Assembly (NCBI GenBank): GCA_963920765.1
Contig: OY987246.1
Span: 14,194,868-14,258,867 of the forward strand
Direction: 5' to 3'
DNA length: 64,000 nucleotides
DNA from: Ulota crispa
Lineage: Eukaryota; Streptophyta; Bryopsida; Orthotrichales; Orthotrichaceae
Positions within the stretch are counted from its first letter, which is position 1. Each line of letters opens with the position of its first letter. Below the pieces are notes generated by a model. It did not search any database and was not told the DNA's origin. It saw only the letters and a list, made by a program, of their open reading frames with translations. This document shows positions 22,939 through 34,201 of this stretch, one piece after another. Made by a program: the position numbers and the translations under genes.

Positions 22939-25670
22939 CTCCACGGGGACGGGGTCTACCGGACCGTCTATCGTCACAGTCGGCCATGTATTATACGTCA
23001 TGACGCCACGCCCTGTGCGTGCAAACACACTACCGCAGTCCCCTCGACCTCCATGACTGCTTTGCAAACACCAAATCGACCCACCACCACAAACTCACCT
23101 CGTCCGCTCGTTGTTGTAGTTCACCTGCAGCTCCTGAAGGCTGCACACCACCAAACCAACCCATCAGCACAATGCGTACCCCGGACCCAGCACCGCAATC
23201 ACCTCCGCTTACTCTACCAAACACGCATTTCTCCCCCAAGCCACTCGGTACTTCCCAAACTAAAAAAACACATGCCCAACGTATGCAACAAAACGAAAGA
23301 CCGCGCGCACGCAGGACCACTACGCCCACTCGGCTCCACCCACCAACCGGGAAGCCGCTTACTTGGAAAACTGGATGTCCAGCGTACAGCACCCGTCGTA
23401 GATGTTGCGCCCCTACAAACACAACCGCCTCTCGCATCAGAACTTCCAAAACACCACCATTCACCCACAGGTACCATGACAGAACGCCACACCAACAACA
23501 CCACTCAGCCCAATGTCGCCGCTCACTTGCAACGTGTTTCTCGCTTGCGTCGCGCTCAGCTGTGACGCATACTGCAGCAAAGCTTGGAGACCTGCGCACG
23601 GTTACACAAACCTAGCTGAGATCCCTCGTCCACCAACTGGAACACCACACAAGTCTTTTTGCTCCTCCAACGACGGACTGCAACAAATGCCAAAACAACG
23701 GAAACCAAACAAACAAACCCACCAACGCACACACAAACAAACACACGAGCGAGCGAGCAAGCAAGCCAGCCAGCCAGCAAACCAACCAGTAAATCATCCC
23801 ACGCCCGCCAGGCACCGCGTCTGGCTCTGCTCTACCACAAAACAACCACCTTCCACAGTACCGCCACAACCCGCCTCAGCAGGCCGTGGCCGCCCTCTCC
23901 AACCTTTGCAACGGAATGCTGTCGGCTGTGTTTTCTCACCGATCCCACTACCACACACTGCCCATTGCGCTCTCTAACGTCTACCCGTCCACTCCGCCCA
24001 CGGACACTCCACTCGCCTCGTCACGCGGCCACGCGACCAACTACCGCCAAGAAGACCAAGACCAACAAGCCCAAAGGACAGATTATAGAGAGGAACGAAC
24101 GTCCACACAACGCACAGGGAAGAGGGAAGAGCAATAGCAGAGACAGAAGAGAAGCTGACCAGCTGACTTTTGGAAGGTGACGATCTTCTCGACAAAGCCA
24201 TGAGGGGAAAACACTTGGTGCAGCACATCCACGGTGATAGGATAAAGCGGGTTGTGAATGGTAATTAAAAGAATTCGATTGGGCAGCAGTTCCTGGAGAA
24301 TAGCAAAGCAGACACAACTCCCACATTTCCCCAGCACGGGAACCAGGGAGGAGGAAAAGCAGTGAGAGAAGCCACACAAGAAAGCCAACCGAAACACAGA
24401 GAGAGAGACACACACAGTCCCCGACCACTGCCTTCGGGGAAACACGACCGCCATGCCCGGAACCCAACCATCACGACCAGCGTGCTCTCAAACCACACAC
24501 GCTCAACGTCGAAGCCTGACCTGCTCTGCAGGCAACCGCCTCGTCTGCCCGTTCTGGTCTGGCGTCGTCAGCTCCTGATGCGAAGAGAATTGCATGTACA
24601 CGTTCCTACCCCTGCCGGTCCCCCACCGCCAAACCCACGCACGCACACCAAGTCAGAACACCCAACGCATGCCGTGTACCTCCTCGCCCTCAACGCAGCA
24701 AAACCCTTCCTTCTCTCGGGTATCACACCGCTTCGCAACTGGACCAGTGCCTCCACTTACCGCACACTGGGTTGCACCGTCGTGTAGTACTGCATCGCGC
24801 CGATCGCAGATGGGACGTCCGCCATCTGCAACAACGCCTGCACACCCCAATCCCAACCCCGACCCCACAAACTCAGCCACCGCCGCACCATCCCGACAGT
24901 GCACGTTCCCACGCACCATGCAACTCACCCTCTCCAGGATTTTCAAGACAAAAATCTAATGCAAAATATTCATCTTGTGGCCAAACTCAGCTCCATCTGC
25001 GCACACGGACCTGGTTCTTTGCGCGCAGCATCACCACCTTCTGCACCACTCCGAACGACTGCGCCAGCTGGAGAAGGTCATGCTGCAAAGACCAACAAGC
25101 CAATCCACCAAGGTTACCACACATCCATCACTCCAGAAACACGGACAGGAGACTCTCCACGTTCCAGAAAGCATTCTGCACGGGACACCTATAGGCACCG
25201 ACACTCGACACCTGCACTACCCAGGCCCACACCTCTTCTGCCAAGCGCATGATTGGTCACAACCTAATTCGTAATATCATACTGAACAAATATCGAATAC
25301 GCACAATATTGGATATCTGAGGGAGCAGCAACTATAGGAATCCTTCTACATACTGAAACCACTTTAGTTCATTGCAAGATAGACGCATTCGAGAGCTGAG
25401 CATTCAGACAAAATCCAAAGAAGCCCATATGAAAATATTCATTTGGGCACTCTTTGCAAGAAGCCAAGGCAAATTCCGTTCATTAAGTCGCTAGGCGCTT
25501 CGAAATTAGGAAACCATTAACATGTGAAGTAACTAGTCGCTTATCCGCAATCATTTGGCCATCTGCTTATCCACAGTGCCACACAAGAGTAGAGAAAAGG
25601 ACAGAATCCACACCTCTGATATTTCCGGACCCACGTTTCGTATATGCAGCACTTTCGAAGGTTCCGTCAT
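21051..25670 (-). CDS. Polypyrimidine tract-binding protein homologue (PTB3-type)
   Basis: An RNA-binding regulator of splicing and RNA fate. Fifteen coding exons, listed 5' to 3' on the - strand: 25670-25614, 25082-25011, 24955-24929, 24825-24761, 24605-24521, 24292-24160, 23591-23527, 23412-23363, 23140-23099, 22721-22655, 22357-22297, 22173-22121, 21988-21875, 21730-21587, 21440-21051. All have GT-AG borders and phases close to 1425 nt, giving 474 residues; plant PTB3-type proteins are about 430. Four RRMs fall at about 6-86 (KVLHIRNVG), 106-187 (NRILLITIHN, VDVLHQVFSPHGFVEKIV), 286-362 (DKLFNLFSNYGNIVRIK) and 396-472 (KMIHVSSLPADV). The residue 215-280 linker is Gly/Ala/Gln-rich. Exon 3 is a 27-nt microexon. 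The start ATG at 25670 gives MTEPSKVLHIRN, close to known N termini; the exon carries 20 nt of leader back to 25690. The last six exons are duplicated at 218-1888. Confidence 0.93.
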
Positions 25671-25690
25671 CTTGACGTTCGCAACAGGCG

Positions 25691-27773
25691 CTGCACACGG
25701 AAGAACACTACGTATCATCAGATTGCTACTTCACAACTCGGACACATGAATTGTCACCGTCGTCCAGCAAGCCTGACTGCATATCTCAAGACTGAAGTTT
25801 TCACTTCTAATCGTCACCACATCATGTCCACTGCTCTGATAACTGCAATTCACACCATCGTCGTTTTCCCACGCCTATGGTGCATCAAGTTCTAACAACA
25901 CCTTCACATTTGACAACTTTCACCAACGACCGAGGATCACACAAACAGAGTTCACACGCAAAGCAAAGTACAAAGCAAAGTACAAAGCAAAAAAATCATA
26001 CGTCAACGTCACCATCAAAGAACAGAGACGTACACCAGACACGTTCCCACCTTGCAAATGCCTGATAGGGTGCCTTCTAATGTACTTTCATTATGGAGAG
26101 AAAAGACGAAAGGAATTCGGCATTTCTTTGAAGTCTACCGTGTGGCCGAGATAGCACGCACCGAGTGCATCGACACCGAAAGTGTAGAATAATTACTACT
26201 ATTCCCAGAAGGAGGGTAATTGAAGAAGAACAACAAGATAGAAATAAGAACTGCTTCGACAAACACTCAGGGAAAGCAATGAAAAGCAATGCACAGTCCA
26301 CGGTTGCAGAGCAACCACTACACAGAAGCATTCCAAACAAGGCAACAACTTTGCAATAACACAAGTGATTCGCTGACTGCACCAAAAAGAAACAATAACT
26401 TCTAAAGCATGGCACAGACAATCACGAAGGTTTCTACGACTCATCCATCTTCTTACCCCCACAAACCCGTTGAATCACTGGATGATGACACAGGCAAGGC
26501 CAGAGCCTATGAGACCACTCAGAGGATCAGGTAGGCCTTGAAAATCTACAAGGCCAAATACCAGATGTCCAAAACCCGCTTAAACTAAAGAATTCCGCCG
26601 ACCTCCTCATATTGCAGGAACAACACGCGCGTTGTCAATTGTTCGCTCAATTGTCGACTACCGTTTCTCGAACCAGTATCAGAAGAGGCAGAAGAAGCAT
26701 AGGGAGGTGCGAAACGGGATTGGAAAAATTTAATGAACTCACCAAAGTCACTAGAGTCAGCGAAAAAAATCCCCGGTCCGCAATCAGGCTTCCTTATTGA
26801 AAACTAGAAGGACACACCACCATACAACCCTAAGGTGCCTCCGCGTTTCTGGTACCTGAAACGACCGGCGCACGCAGAAACTTTTCAAGAGGCCGGCGTG
26901 GAAGTCGTCACGGAATACCAAAAAATAAAACATAAAAATTTCTGCAGGGTGCACTTGTGATCGAAATTAAAAAATAAATGAAGAAGGTAGTTGAAGGAGA
27001 GAATGTGCGGGGGTACACGCAGATAAAGTATGACAAAGCAACGTAAAAGGTCGGAAAATTCAGCCTCATGATACCTTACTTTACTTGCAAGGAAGATAGA
27101 AAGCAAAAAAAATCATGAAACTCAAGGACGGCGTGAAAACCAATGTGACAGAAACTGATAGCCACGAAATTAGCATCCTTACCGCGCAGCATGCAGACAC
27201 GGGCACACCGCGAATGAACACCAAAGCACCAACACGCAACGGAGATGACAAAGCTCCAAAGGTTTCAGCACAATGCAACCCCCTCGCCTCGCAACGATCA
27301 CGGTAAGTGTAGACCTCCCGGGCGCATAACGCACACAGCCCCCGCAACGTTGACGACAATTACGAGACCACACCCGCGGACCTCCCACGCGCGGAAAGAT
27401 ACCAAAATTCACGTGCTCGCATTTCCTGCAGAAATTGAAGTAGAGAACCAGCCAGAGAAACGGAATGCCCGCCCGCCCGCGCTCGCTCGCAGGCAAGGCA
27501 GCAGGTCGCACCCCCCGTACCCTAATATCACTCCGTGGAAGGGTGCCGGTGGTTATAGCGGGGATGTTGGCGGGGCCGGGACTGCAGGGCGGGAGGAGTC
27601 CCGCACGACATTTGTGCAGGTGGAGCCGTAAAGTTGGCGTGGGATGCTCTAGTCGGTAGGCTTGGACGAGGCTACTCTGGGAACTGGCGAATAGGGTGAC
27701 TCTGAATCTCGACAATATTAGAATTTTTTTCACTAGGCCGGGTTGCATACAGGCCCTGAGGGCCCGGTGGACA
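25691..27773 (-). promoter_or_regulatory. Presumed 5' leader intron(s) and promoter of PTB gene
   Basis: A strong acceptor (CGTGTGCAG read on the - strand) precedes the start exon at 25690, so at least one upstream leader exon must exist. The stretch at 27.2-27.7 kb is rich in GC and CpG and is the best promoter candidate, but no TATA box or leader exon can be fixed. A short triple repeat AAAGTACAAAGC lies near 25970. No other coding exon was recognised here. Confidence 0.5.
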
Positions 27774-28131
27774 TTATCCCCTAATCGTCGAGGAGGACGA
27801 AAAACATCCAGCTCTGAAAAGGATTCTGTGCTTCAGAAAAAAGTTATTTTTCATCTAATTTTTTTTCAGAAGTGACCACATGGTTCATTATGGAAGACAA
27901 AAAACTATCTCTTGAGATGTATTCATCTTTTTTTGTAACTCAAATTGTGATAAGATTCATAAACATAGTGTTAGCTCCCAAGCTGCCCTTCTTGTAATTT
28001 TCATGAGGGCACCATGCACTATTAACTTTTCCAACTTTTTGAAGCAATACTACTAGTGCCCATATGCAAAACACTATAGAATGCTACAGGCAAGGCAAGC
28101 CACGGTGATCCATCCGTCCTTTAATGGTTAT
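27774..28131 (+). mobile_element. MITE family J, copy J2, with TTAT flanks
   Basis: 358 bp, collinear with J1 (CTTCAGAAAAAAGTTATTTT, CACCATGCACTATTAAC). Its ends are TTATCCCCTAATCGTCGAGG and CGTCCTTTAATGGTTAT, so the flanking tetranucleotide is TTAT on both sides instead of TTAA. Confidence 0.7.
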
Positions 28132-28340
28132 ACTAATGATGGGCCCACAAACTTTATCTCACTTTTTCTCTCAATCCGTATGGTGAAAAAAGTCATGGTT
28201 GGTCCCCATCAGCAAAGAAGGTAGTCCTTTTTCAAATCCTGCAATCATGTTTCTTGGATGTAATTTTCCAAGCTGTGGTGGGCATTAAACCCCCCATTTT
28301 CTACTAAATCTTAAAATAACTCTAGGCGCTCAGGGATTAA
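28132..28340 (+). mobile_element. MITE family K, copy K1 (left end missing)
   Basis: Matches K2 (58797-59031): GGGCCCACAA, TCTCACTTTTTCT, CATCAGCAAAGAAGGTAGTC, GATGTAATTTTCCAAGCT and the end CTAGGCGCTCAGGGATTAA (TTAA 28337-28340). The first ~35 bp of the family are absent where it meets J2, so J2 insertion or a deletion removed that end. Confidence 0.7.
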
Positions 28341-29507
28341 TTTTTGTTTTTGCCAAGGTAGAGCGACCAGCACCCCAAAATGCACGTAGGTAAGGAAAAC
28401 TTGGTTAAAAATGGAAATAATGAATGATAGGCAAAAGCTCATCCAAATAACTACTAATATAAGCTACTTTCATCCAAAACTTGGCGAGTTGGGTTCTTGC
28501 TCCAAGAGGGATATAACGATTTCATCCAATTTTTCACCCAAATTTCTTAGGGTATGTGTAGCTAGTGGCCTTTCGAGGTAAGGTTTTGGCAAAAATTTGC
28601 CAATAAATTAAACTTTGGTTGCATAGCGTCTCTGGTGAAAATGAGTGTTATAGGCCCGCTTCTCACAAGGAAGTTGGGGACATCCAAACTTGGAATCGTT
28701 TTACTCATGGGTACGGAGAATGGAGAATGGTGAAAAGTAGAAAAAGCGGTTGTTGTAGATGGAAAAGCAAAGAGTTAAATACAAAAAAGCGGCTGTAAAT
28801 CAGAGCTAGTGGGGTGAAAACAAGACAACATGCAATAAACAATTCGCATATAAAACTTCTCTAGCCCATTCTCCACCCGTGGACAAGAAGAAAGAAATAT
28901 CTCCAAAGATGGAGAACAAAGCTCCTGTCAAATGTTGCCACCCTGCCACAATGGCATTTTGCGAAGATTGAGAATGAGTTCAAGAAGGTGTGACTATCCC
29001 TAATATTTCACCTCACGTAAGGTGAAAGCACCCATATCTGATAACTTAAGCAATTCTGCAACAAATTACAAATAGTTTGAGGCAAAAAAATGTTTTTATC
29101 ATGTAGGAAGATAAGAAATATTGGGATTGTAAGTTTTTTCATAATTTTATTTGCAAAATAGAAATTACTATAAATTTTGGAAGTCAAAAAGTGTTCCAGA
29201 CCCATAGCAAATGTCTAGACTCTTGCAATTTAGATAATAGCCAAACTACTTTTAGCTCATTAATTTCTATTTCACTTTGGGACATGTGACATGACTTAAG
29301 TGATCCCAACCTAGAAAAGGACCAAAAAAAGCATTCCAAAGCACCTATCCCTGCTAATGTTGGAAATAGCACACCTATTGATTAGATATGGGACATTGGT
29401 GTCAACAGGTGCTTCCACCTTAACAAGATGGACTCCAAAGCAACCCCTCCATCCAATGTGCTTCTCATTTTATATTTCAACTAAGGGAATTGATATAAGC
29501 ACAACCA
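28341..29507. other. Intergenic DNA, no gene seen
   Basis: Moderately AT-rich. Short - strand frames at 29008-29205 and 29184-29372 have no recognisable motifs. No element was delimited. Confidence 0.4.
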
Positions 29508-29820
29508 AGGTTTGTTATATGGACATTGGAGGGGTATAAATTTTAGATATTTATTATCAAGTTGAATTTGGAAAATTTGTATTCAAATTTGGATTTGGAG
29601 ACCTTGATTTAATCCATGACCATAAAGGAAGTTACAATTGAACAAAAAACCTAGTAAAAAAGCTTAGCTAGGGGACAAATTATTACTTTTAACCTTGTAT
29701 GAAAAAAAAACTAAGCTTTTCCAATAGGCACTGTTCAATTATAACCTCCTTTTTCCAAATTCAACTTATTAGTGGTAAATATCTAAAATTTACCCCCACT
29801 CATGTCCATATAACAAATCC
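29508..29820. mobile_element. Foldback element P3
   Basis: Left part GTTTGTTATATGGACAT and TAAATTTTAGATATTTA is matched in inverse by TAAATATCTAAAATTTA and ATGTCCATATAACAAATC on the right. The centre has AAGCTTAGCTAGGGG and AACTAAGCTTTTCCAATAGG. It is diverged but structurally the same as P1 (60866-61276). Confidence 0.65.
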
Positions 29821-30157
29821 TAAACATTAGAGATTTTTTGATATTGTATATATATGTTTCCCAAAGGTTTGCATGTATTTTGAGTTGAACATATCTCTCA
29901 ATATTTTGCAAACATCTCATGATTAATTTGCCTATAAATCCTAATTTCTTGCAAACAAAAGCTAGTTTTTGGATTATTACTTATATATGCACTTTGGATA
30001 GTTTTTATTGAATTAAATGTGGCATTTTTGATAATCACATATTTGAAATTTTGCATAACATAACATTCATATTTTTGCTTAAGTATTTCCTTTTAAATAA
30101 TATATACTAATGTGTTTGACACCAATGAGAGTGTTGGGTGAAAATTCTAAACTCTTC

Positions 30158-31144
30158 TAAAGTAAGAGGCTCATAAACTGTGCAGGTATTTTGAACCACC
30201 CATGTAGGGGTTTCAAAAGCAATGCTCAAAGCTTCTTAAATGGGTCACATTCTCTATTTTCAAAAATTGAACTTGTGCATGCACAATTTTAGGAACTTAA
30301 AAGAGACATGAGTCATTGTTGAATATGCTTATTGGTCATAATTGTGTTAAGATTTGTCTTTCACTAAAATATAGATATTTGTCATACGAAAATAAATGAA
30401 AACTTGTTTTCAATCATACTTTGAGTTTTTGAATATGGAATGGATGCTTGCGCTTTAAAGAACTTAGTTAAGCATCTATAGCTTTATAATGGTTGATTTT
30501 TGGACTTATGTGCCCCATTTATAAGCCGCTTTTGAACTATGAATGCTATTGCTTATGATCAAAAATAGCTACTTAATATGCACCTTTTGCTTTGATAAAT
30601 TGTACTCCCTCTGTCCCAAAATGATGTTCCTGTTACACAAAATGTTGTAGATTAAACTCAAAAAGAATTATAGTTTAATTTTTTTTGACCTATGAATAGA
30701 GTTTGATGTCCTCCTATTGTTCTGAAATTTTGAGTTCCAAATTAGTTTTCAAAGTATGGCTTCAAAGTGCTTGAAAATTGAATTTTTGAGGTATTTTTGA
30801 AGAGCACCGGTGGCCACTTACTTGATGGCATGGGATTGGCTAGCATGCACATGCTTTTGGACTATGTGCAAGTGTCACTAGATCCCTTCCTCCTCCAACA
30901 AGAAGATCATTTTGGGACACTAAATAAAGACCAACCAGAAGATCATTTTGGGACGGAGGGAGTAGTTAATTCATAATAACTCAATTTTTTTAAATTTAAA
31001 TGGTTGTAAAACCGCTTCTTCTTTAATAGAACCGCTTCTTCTTTGACTTCCTACCGAAAAAAATTCCAAATTGCTAAGTTGTCTTGATTTCTCTACAGAT
31101 GTCATCTTCTCCTTAGGTGATCCATTCATGAGCCTCCTACCTTA
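30158..31144. mobile_element. Element X2 with TAAGGTAGGAGGCTC-type ends
   Basis: Left end TAAAGTAAGAGGCTCATAAA (30158) and right end, read in complement, TAAGGTAGGAGGCTCATGAA (31144). About 987 bp including the nested Stowaway. The ends match those of X (56185-58178). It ends about 175 bp before the Mini-RNase III start codon, so that gene's promoter overlaps or lies in this element. Confidence 0.6.
30605..30962. mobile_element. Stowaway MITE (Tc1/mariner-type)
   Basis: TA-flanked (30603-30604 and 30963-30964). Termini are CTCCCTCTGTCCCAAAATGA on the left and the complement of TCATTTTGGGACGGAGGGAG on the right, the classic Stowaway signature. 358 bp, non-coding, nested inside X2. Confidence 0.9.
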
Positions 31145-31318
31145 CTTCTTCCTTTTGGGCTCAGACGTTACACGCCTATCGCAGCCGTTCAATCCAATCT
31201 TCCGATCCAAGCGCCCACATTCCTCCGGAGCTTCTTCTTCATAGTCCCTTGACCCCTCCTCCTCCTCCTCCGGTTGTGTGGAAAGCAAAATCCTCGAATT
31301 GCAGACGATTCGGGAGCT

Positions 31319-34201
31319 ATGGCGTTGTTGCAGCAGCAGCAGCATCGCTGGTCCTGCTCATGGCCATGGCTCCCAGCCTCTCCCACCACGCCCTCCGATG
31401 TCGACGACTTCGCATCTTCTTCGCGACAGCCACGCCACCAACGGCCGCGCCCTCCGCGTCTCGACCTTCGCCGCCTTCTCGACCGCCAAGCTCTCGCTCA
31501 TCCTGATTCTTCCGCTTCCTCTTCCTCCTCCTCTTCCTCTTCTGTAGGTACGCGGGTCTCCAATCGGTCCAGTCGAGGCGTTTCCATCACTTCTACGTTT
31601 TGATTGAGTAATTTGGATGGTTATAGGACTTTATTTACCATTCCTCTGTCGTCGAATTGTTACATTCTTCCAAGTGTTCTCCTTTCGTTCGATGCCGAAG
31701 TTCATTTTCGTATTCATTTATAAATTTTGACCTAAATTCTCCGTCGGGTAGCGGGAGTAGGATTTTGCTCGTGATTATGCCGAATTGAAGTACCTCGGTC
31801 AGTTGTACAGACCGTGGCGTATTTTTCGAGCATTCGGGGTTTGAAATTGGTCACTGGAATGAAGTAACAATTCTTCTGGTTACGCTCATTTTGCTCCTCA
31901 TGAAAATGGATGAGCTACACTGAAATCTCTCTAATTCCTATGCCTCGGAAATACCAATTTCTGTAAAAAATATGGACAATATATGCGACATGTGATATAA
32001 CAGAGGGATAATGTAAAACCCTAATCTCTGAACCTTAGCATTTACTTTTTCACACATAATTCTCTCCGCATTGTCATACCTGTATTTCGACCTCCTTTGA
32101 TATTGGAGGGTGCGAGTGCGAATACAACTGGAGTTTTTGCACTCGTTTTGTAGGCTTTAATGCTATTCTAGAATTGTGTCAACAGAGTGTGCGAAAGGCA
32201 GTCTGGATTAGGGCTGCGTTTGATTGCAAGTTTTCTAATTATATTTGTGCAAACGTCATGCATGGATGTGAAGTTTTTTGTAAGGCCGGTCGAGTTCAAT
32301 CATGTAGACAATGGGTTTTTGATTTTCAACGTCCAAAGTTGTTCATTGTTTATGTTAGTGGTGTACACTTAAATATTGACATGTTTTTGCATTGAGTTTG
32401 CATTTGTCACAACTCGTGACTTGACTTTATTGGAATTGCAAAAAATGTCACTTGTAATAGTTTCGTATGTCAGTTGATGTTTCCACAAATACAATGTTTT
32501 AGAGTATTGTGTGGGCAGTGCAGGATAATGGAAAGGTGTGGTTGCCTTCTCCTCCTGGTATTGAGAAACCACGAGCAATACATAATGCGGCGTCCCTTGC
32601 GTACTTAGGAGACTCGATTTACGAGGTTTGCTCATCTCCATTTATCCTCCAGCAGTGTACATTACTTGCTCCTGAATATTTAGTAATTGAATGCAAGCTA
32701 GATTCTAATCCACGTACAACCAATGTGCCACTCCTCTCATCAAACTTTACATTTTTCAGTTAGTTTATAGTATAGAGGACCTAGAAGAGAATTACGGTTA
32801 ATCTGAATGGTGAGACCTCTAAACTACTCCTGTCCTTGTTTTTGTCCATTACTTAACTCCAATGGCATGGGGGTTTGTGCAGGTCTATGTGCGACGTCAC
32901 TTCTTGACACCCCCTCAGAATGTGGATAGATACAACAAGCGAGTCATGAGCTTGGTCTGCTGTGAAGCACAGGTTGGACACCCGTCCTCGTGGAATTTGT
33001 CACATAGAGCATATGCATTGGCTGTGTTGTATTCATTGCATTGAAAAACGTGAGTATGCAAAACGTAGAAAGATATGGTGCCGAATGAGCATTTTGGTGT
33101 GTGGTAAAAGCAGTAGTAGCTTGTTGGGGATCATCAGTCCAGTCCAAAGAATGAACTTCTGATGCCTAGGGTTTTTGTGACATGTGATTATAGAAATAGT
33201 GGTCTTATAAGATTGAAAAACATTATTTTTCAAATTTTCAATTCATGAGAATTGTGTTGAGGATTGTACTGAAGATCATACGGAATGATACATGTCAACA
33301 TTTCTGATCGGGGTTAGAGATACTTGTTCACAAACTGAAGTGCTTGTTTTGTACTACTTTTGTTTAACATGGCAGGACGCTATGCTCCAGCATTTGTTGA
33401 AGGGTTTATTTCTAACTGATGAAGAAAGGTCAGCATCTACTTTCATCTATTCTCTGCTCTATGTTATATCAACCCCATACTTACATCTATTTGAGTTATC
33501 CCTGCATTTTTGTTGATCCATATTTCTCGCCTTCTCTTTATCATGTGTGAACTTCTGATCCTGAAGAAATTTGCAGGGATGTAGTAAGATGGGGAAAGAA
33601 TATAGAAACTGGTCAAAGGCGAGCAAGTAGACGGGCTGGTAGTAAGGCGTATAGCAGTGCATCGGCTTTGGAAACGCTAGTAAGTCGGTTTCCTCAATCA
33701 CAGCCTTCAATTTCAAGTTTTTAAATGTTGCTTCGGATTTGTTGTAGTGTGCAAATTCTTAACCCCTCACATGCTCCAATCGCCAAAAGCGGCTTAAATA
33801 AGTTATGAAGCTTCAAGTAAGGTAACAAAATGTAGTTATAGAAAGAAGAAATCACGACAATGGAAATATGTTTTGAGAGTTACTTTGATAGCTTCCAAAG
33901 TGGATTTTCTATTTTTAGGGGTTGAAAGTTGGGGTGGCATTATGATTTTTTATGTACAAGCTTATTTTATATCTGAAAGAAGATATTTCTTTTTTGCGTG
34001 GATAATGCCAACCCTTACTCTCTTTGCCATGATTCTCAGAGCCCTAAGTTATGGAGGTTTGTCATTGTGCAGATTGGATACTTATACTTGACAAACCAGA
34101 AGCGACTAGAGGAACTTATGGCTATAGTTGGCTTTGACGTTGACAACAGCTCTTTGCTTATTGGTTTTGGATTTCAAACAGTTGAGAAGAGCAGCCCTTA
34201 G
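31319..34201 (+). CDS. Mini-ribonuclease III-like protein (organellar)
   Basis: An RNase III-domain nuclease without a dsRNA-binding domain; plant relatives mature chloroplast 23S rRNA and degrade introns. Exons 31319-31543, 32503-32625, 32883-32972, 33376-33428, 33577-33679 and 34073-34201 total 723 nt, 240 residues. The domain order is clear: NAASLAYLGDSIYE (LGDxxYE catalytic signature, Asp in GDS), VYVRRHFL, MLQHLLKGLFLTDEERDVVR, then ALETLIGYLYLTNQKRLEEL, which supplies the second acidic residue (Glu of ALE). The first 75 residues are Gln-, Arg- and Ser-rich with a nine-Ser run and would suit a transit peptide. The donor of exon 1 (TCT|GTAGGT) was chosen because it keeps the frame; a GTACGC donor four bases later breaks it, and a missed small exon in the 959-bp first intron is possible. 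A TTAACCCC end occurs in intron 5 (33762). Confidence 0.88.

Noticed and set aside
23030..23599. A 189-residue - strand frame and overlapping + strand frames at 23.0-23.6 kb
   Set aside because: It runs through PTB exons 7-9 and their introns in a mixed frame; the true exons are 23527-23591, 23363-23412 and 23099-23140.
23700..23790. CRISPR-like or satellite array
   Set aside because: Simple ACAA/AGCG/AGCC microsatellite within a PTB intron, with no spacer-repeat structure.
27179..27748. A 189-residue - strand frame in GC-rich DNA upstream of PTB
   Set aside because: Low-complexity Arg/Pro/Cys-rich translation of a CpG-rich promoter-like region, without domain or splice support.
33762..33926. 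A TTAACCCC ... AGGGGTTGA pair in intron 5 of Mini-RNase III as a TTAA MITE
   Set aside because: Only about eight terminal bases agree, and the right tetranucleotide is TTGA; no second copy was found, so it may be chance.
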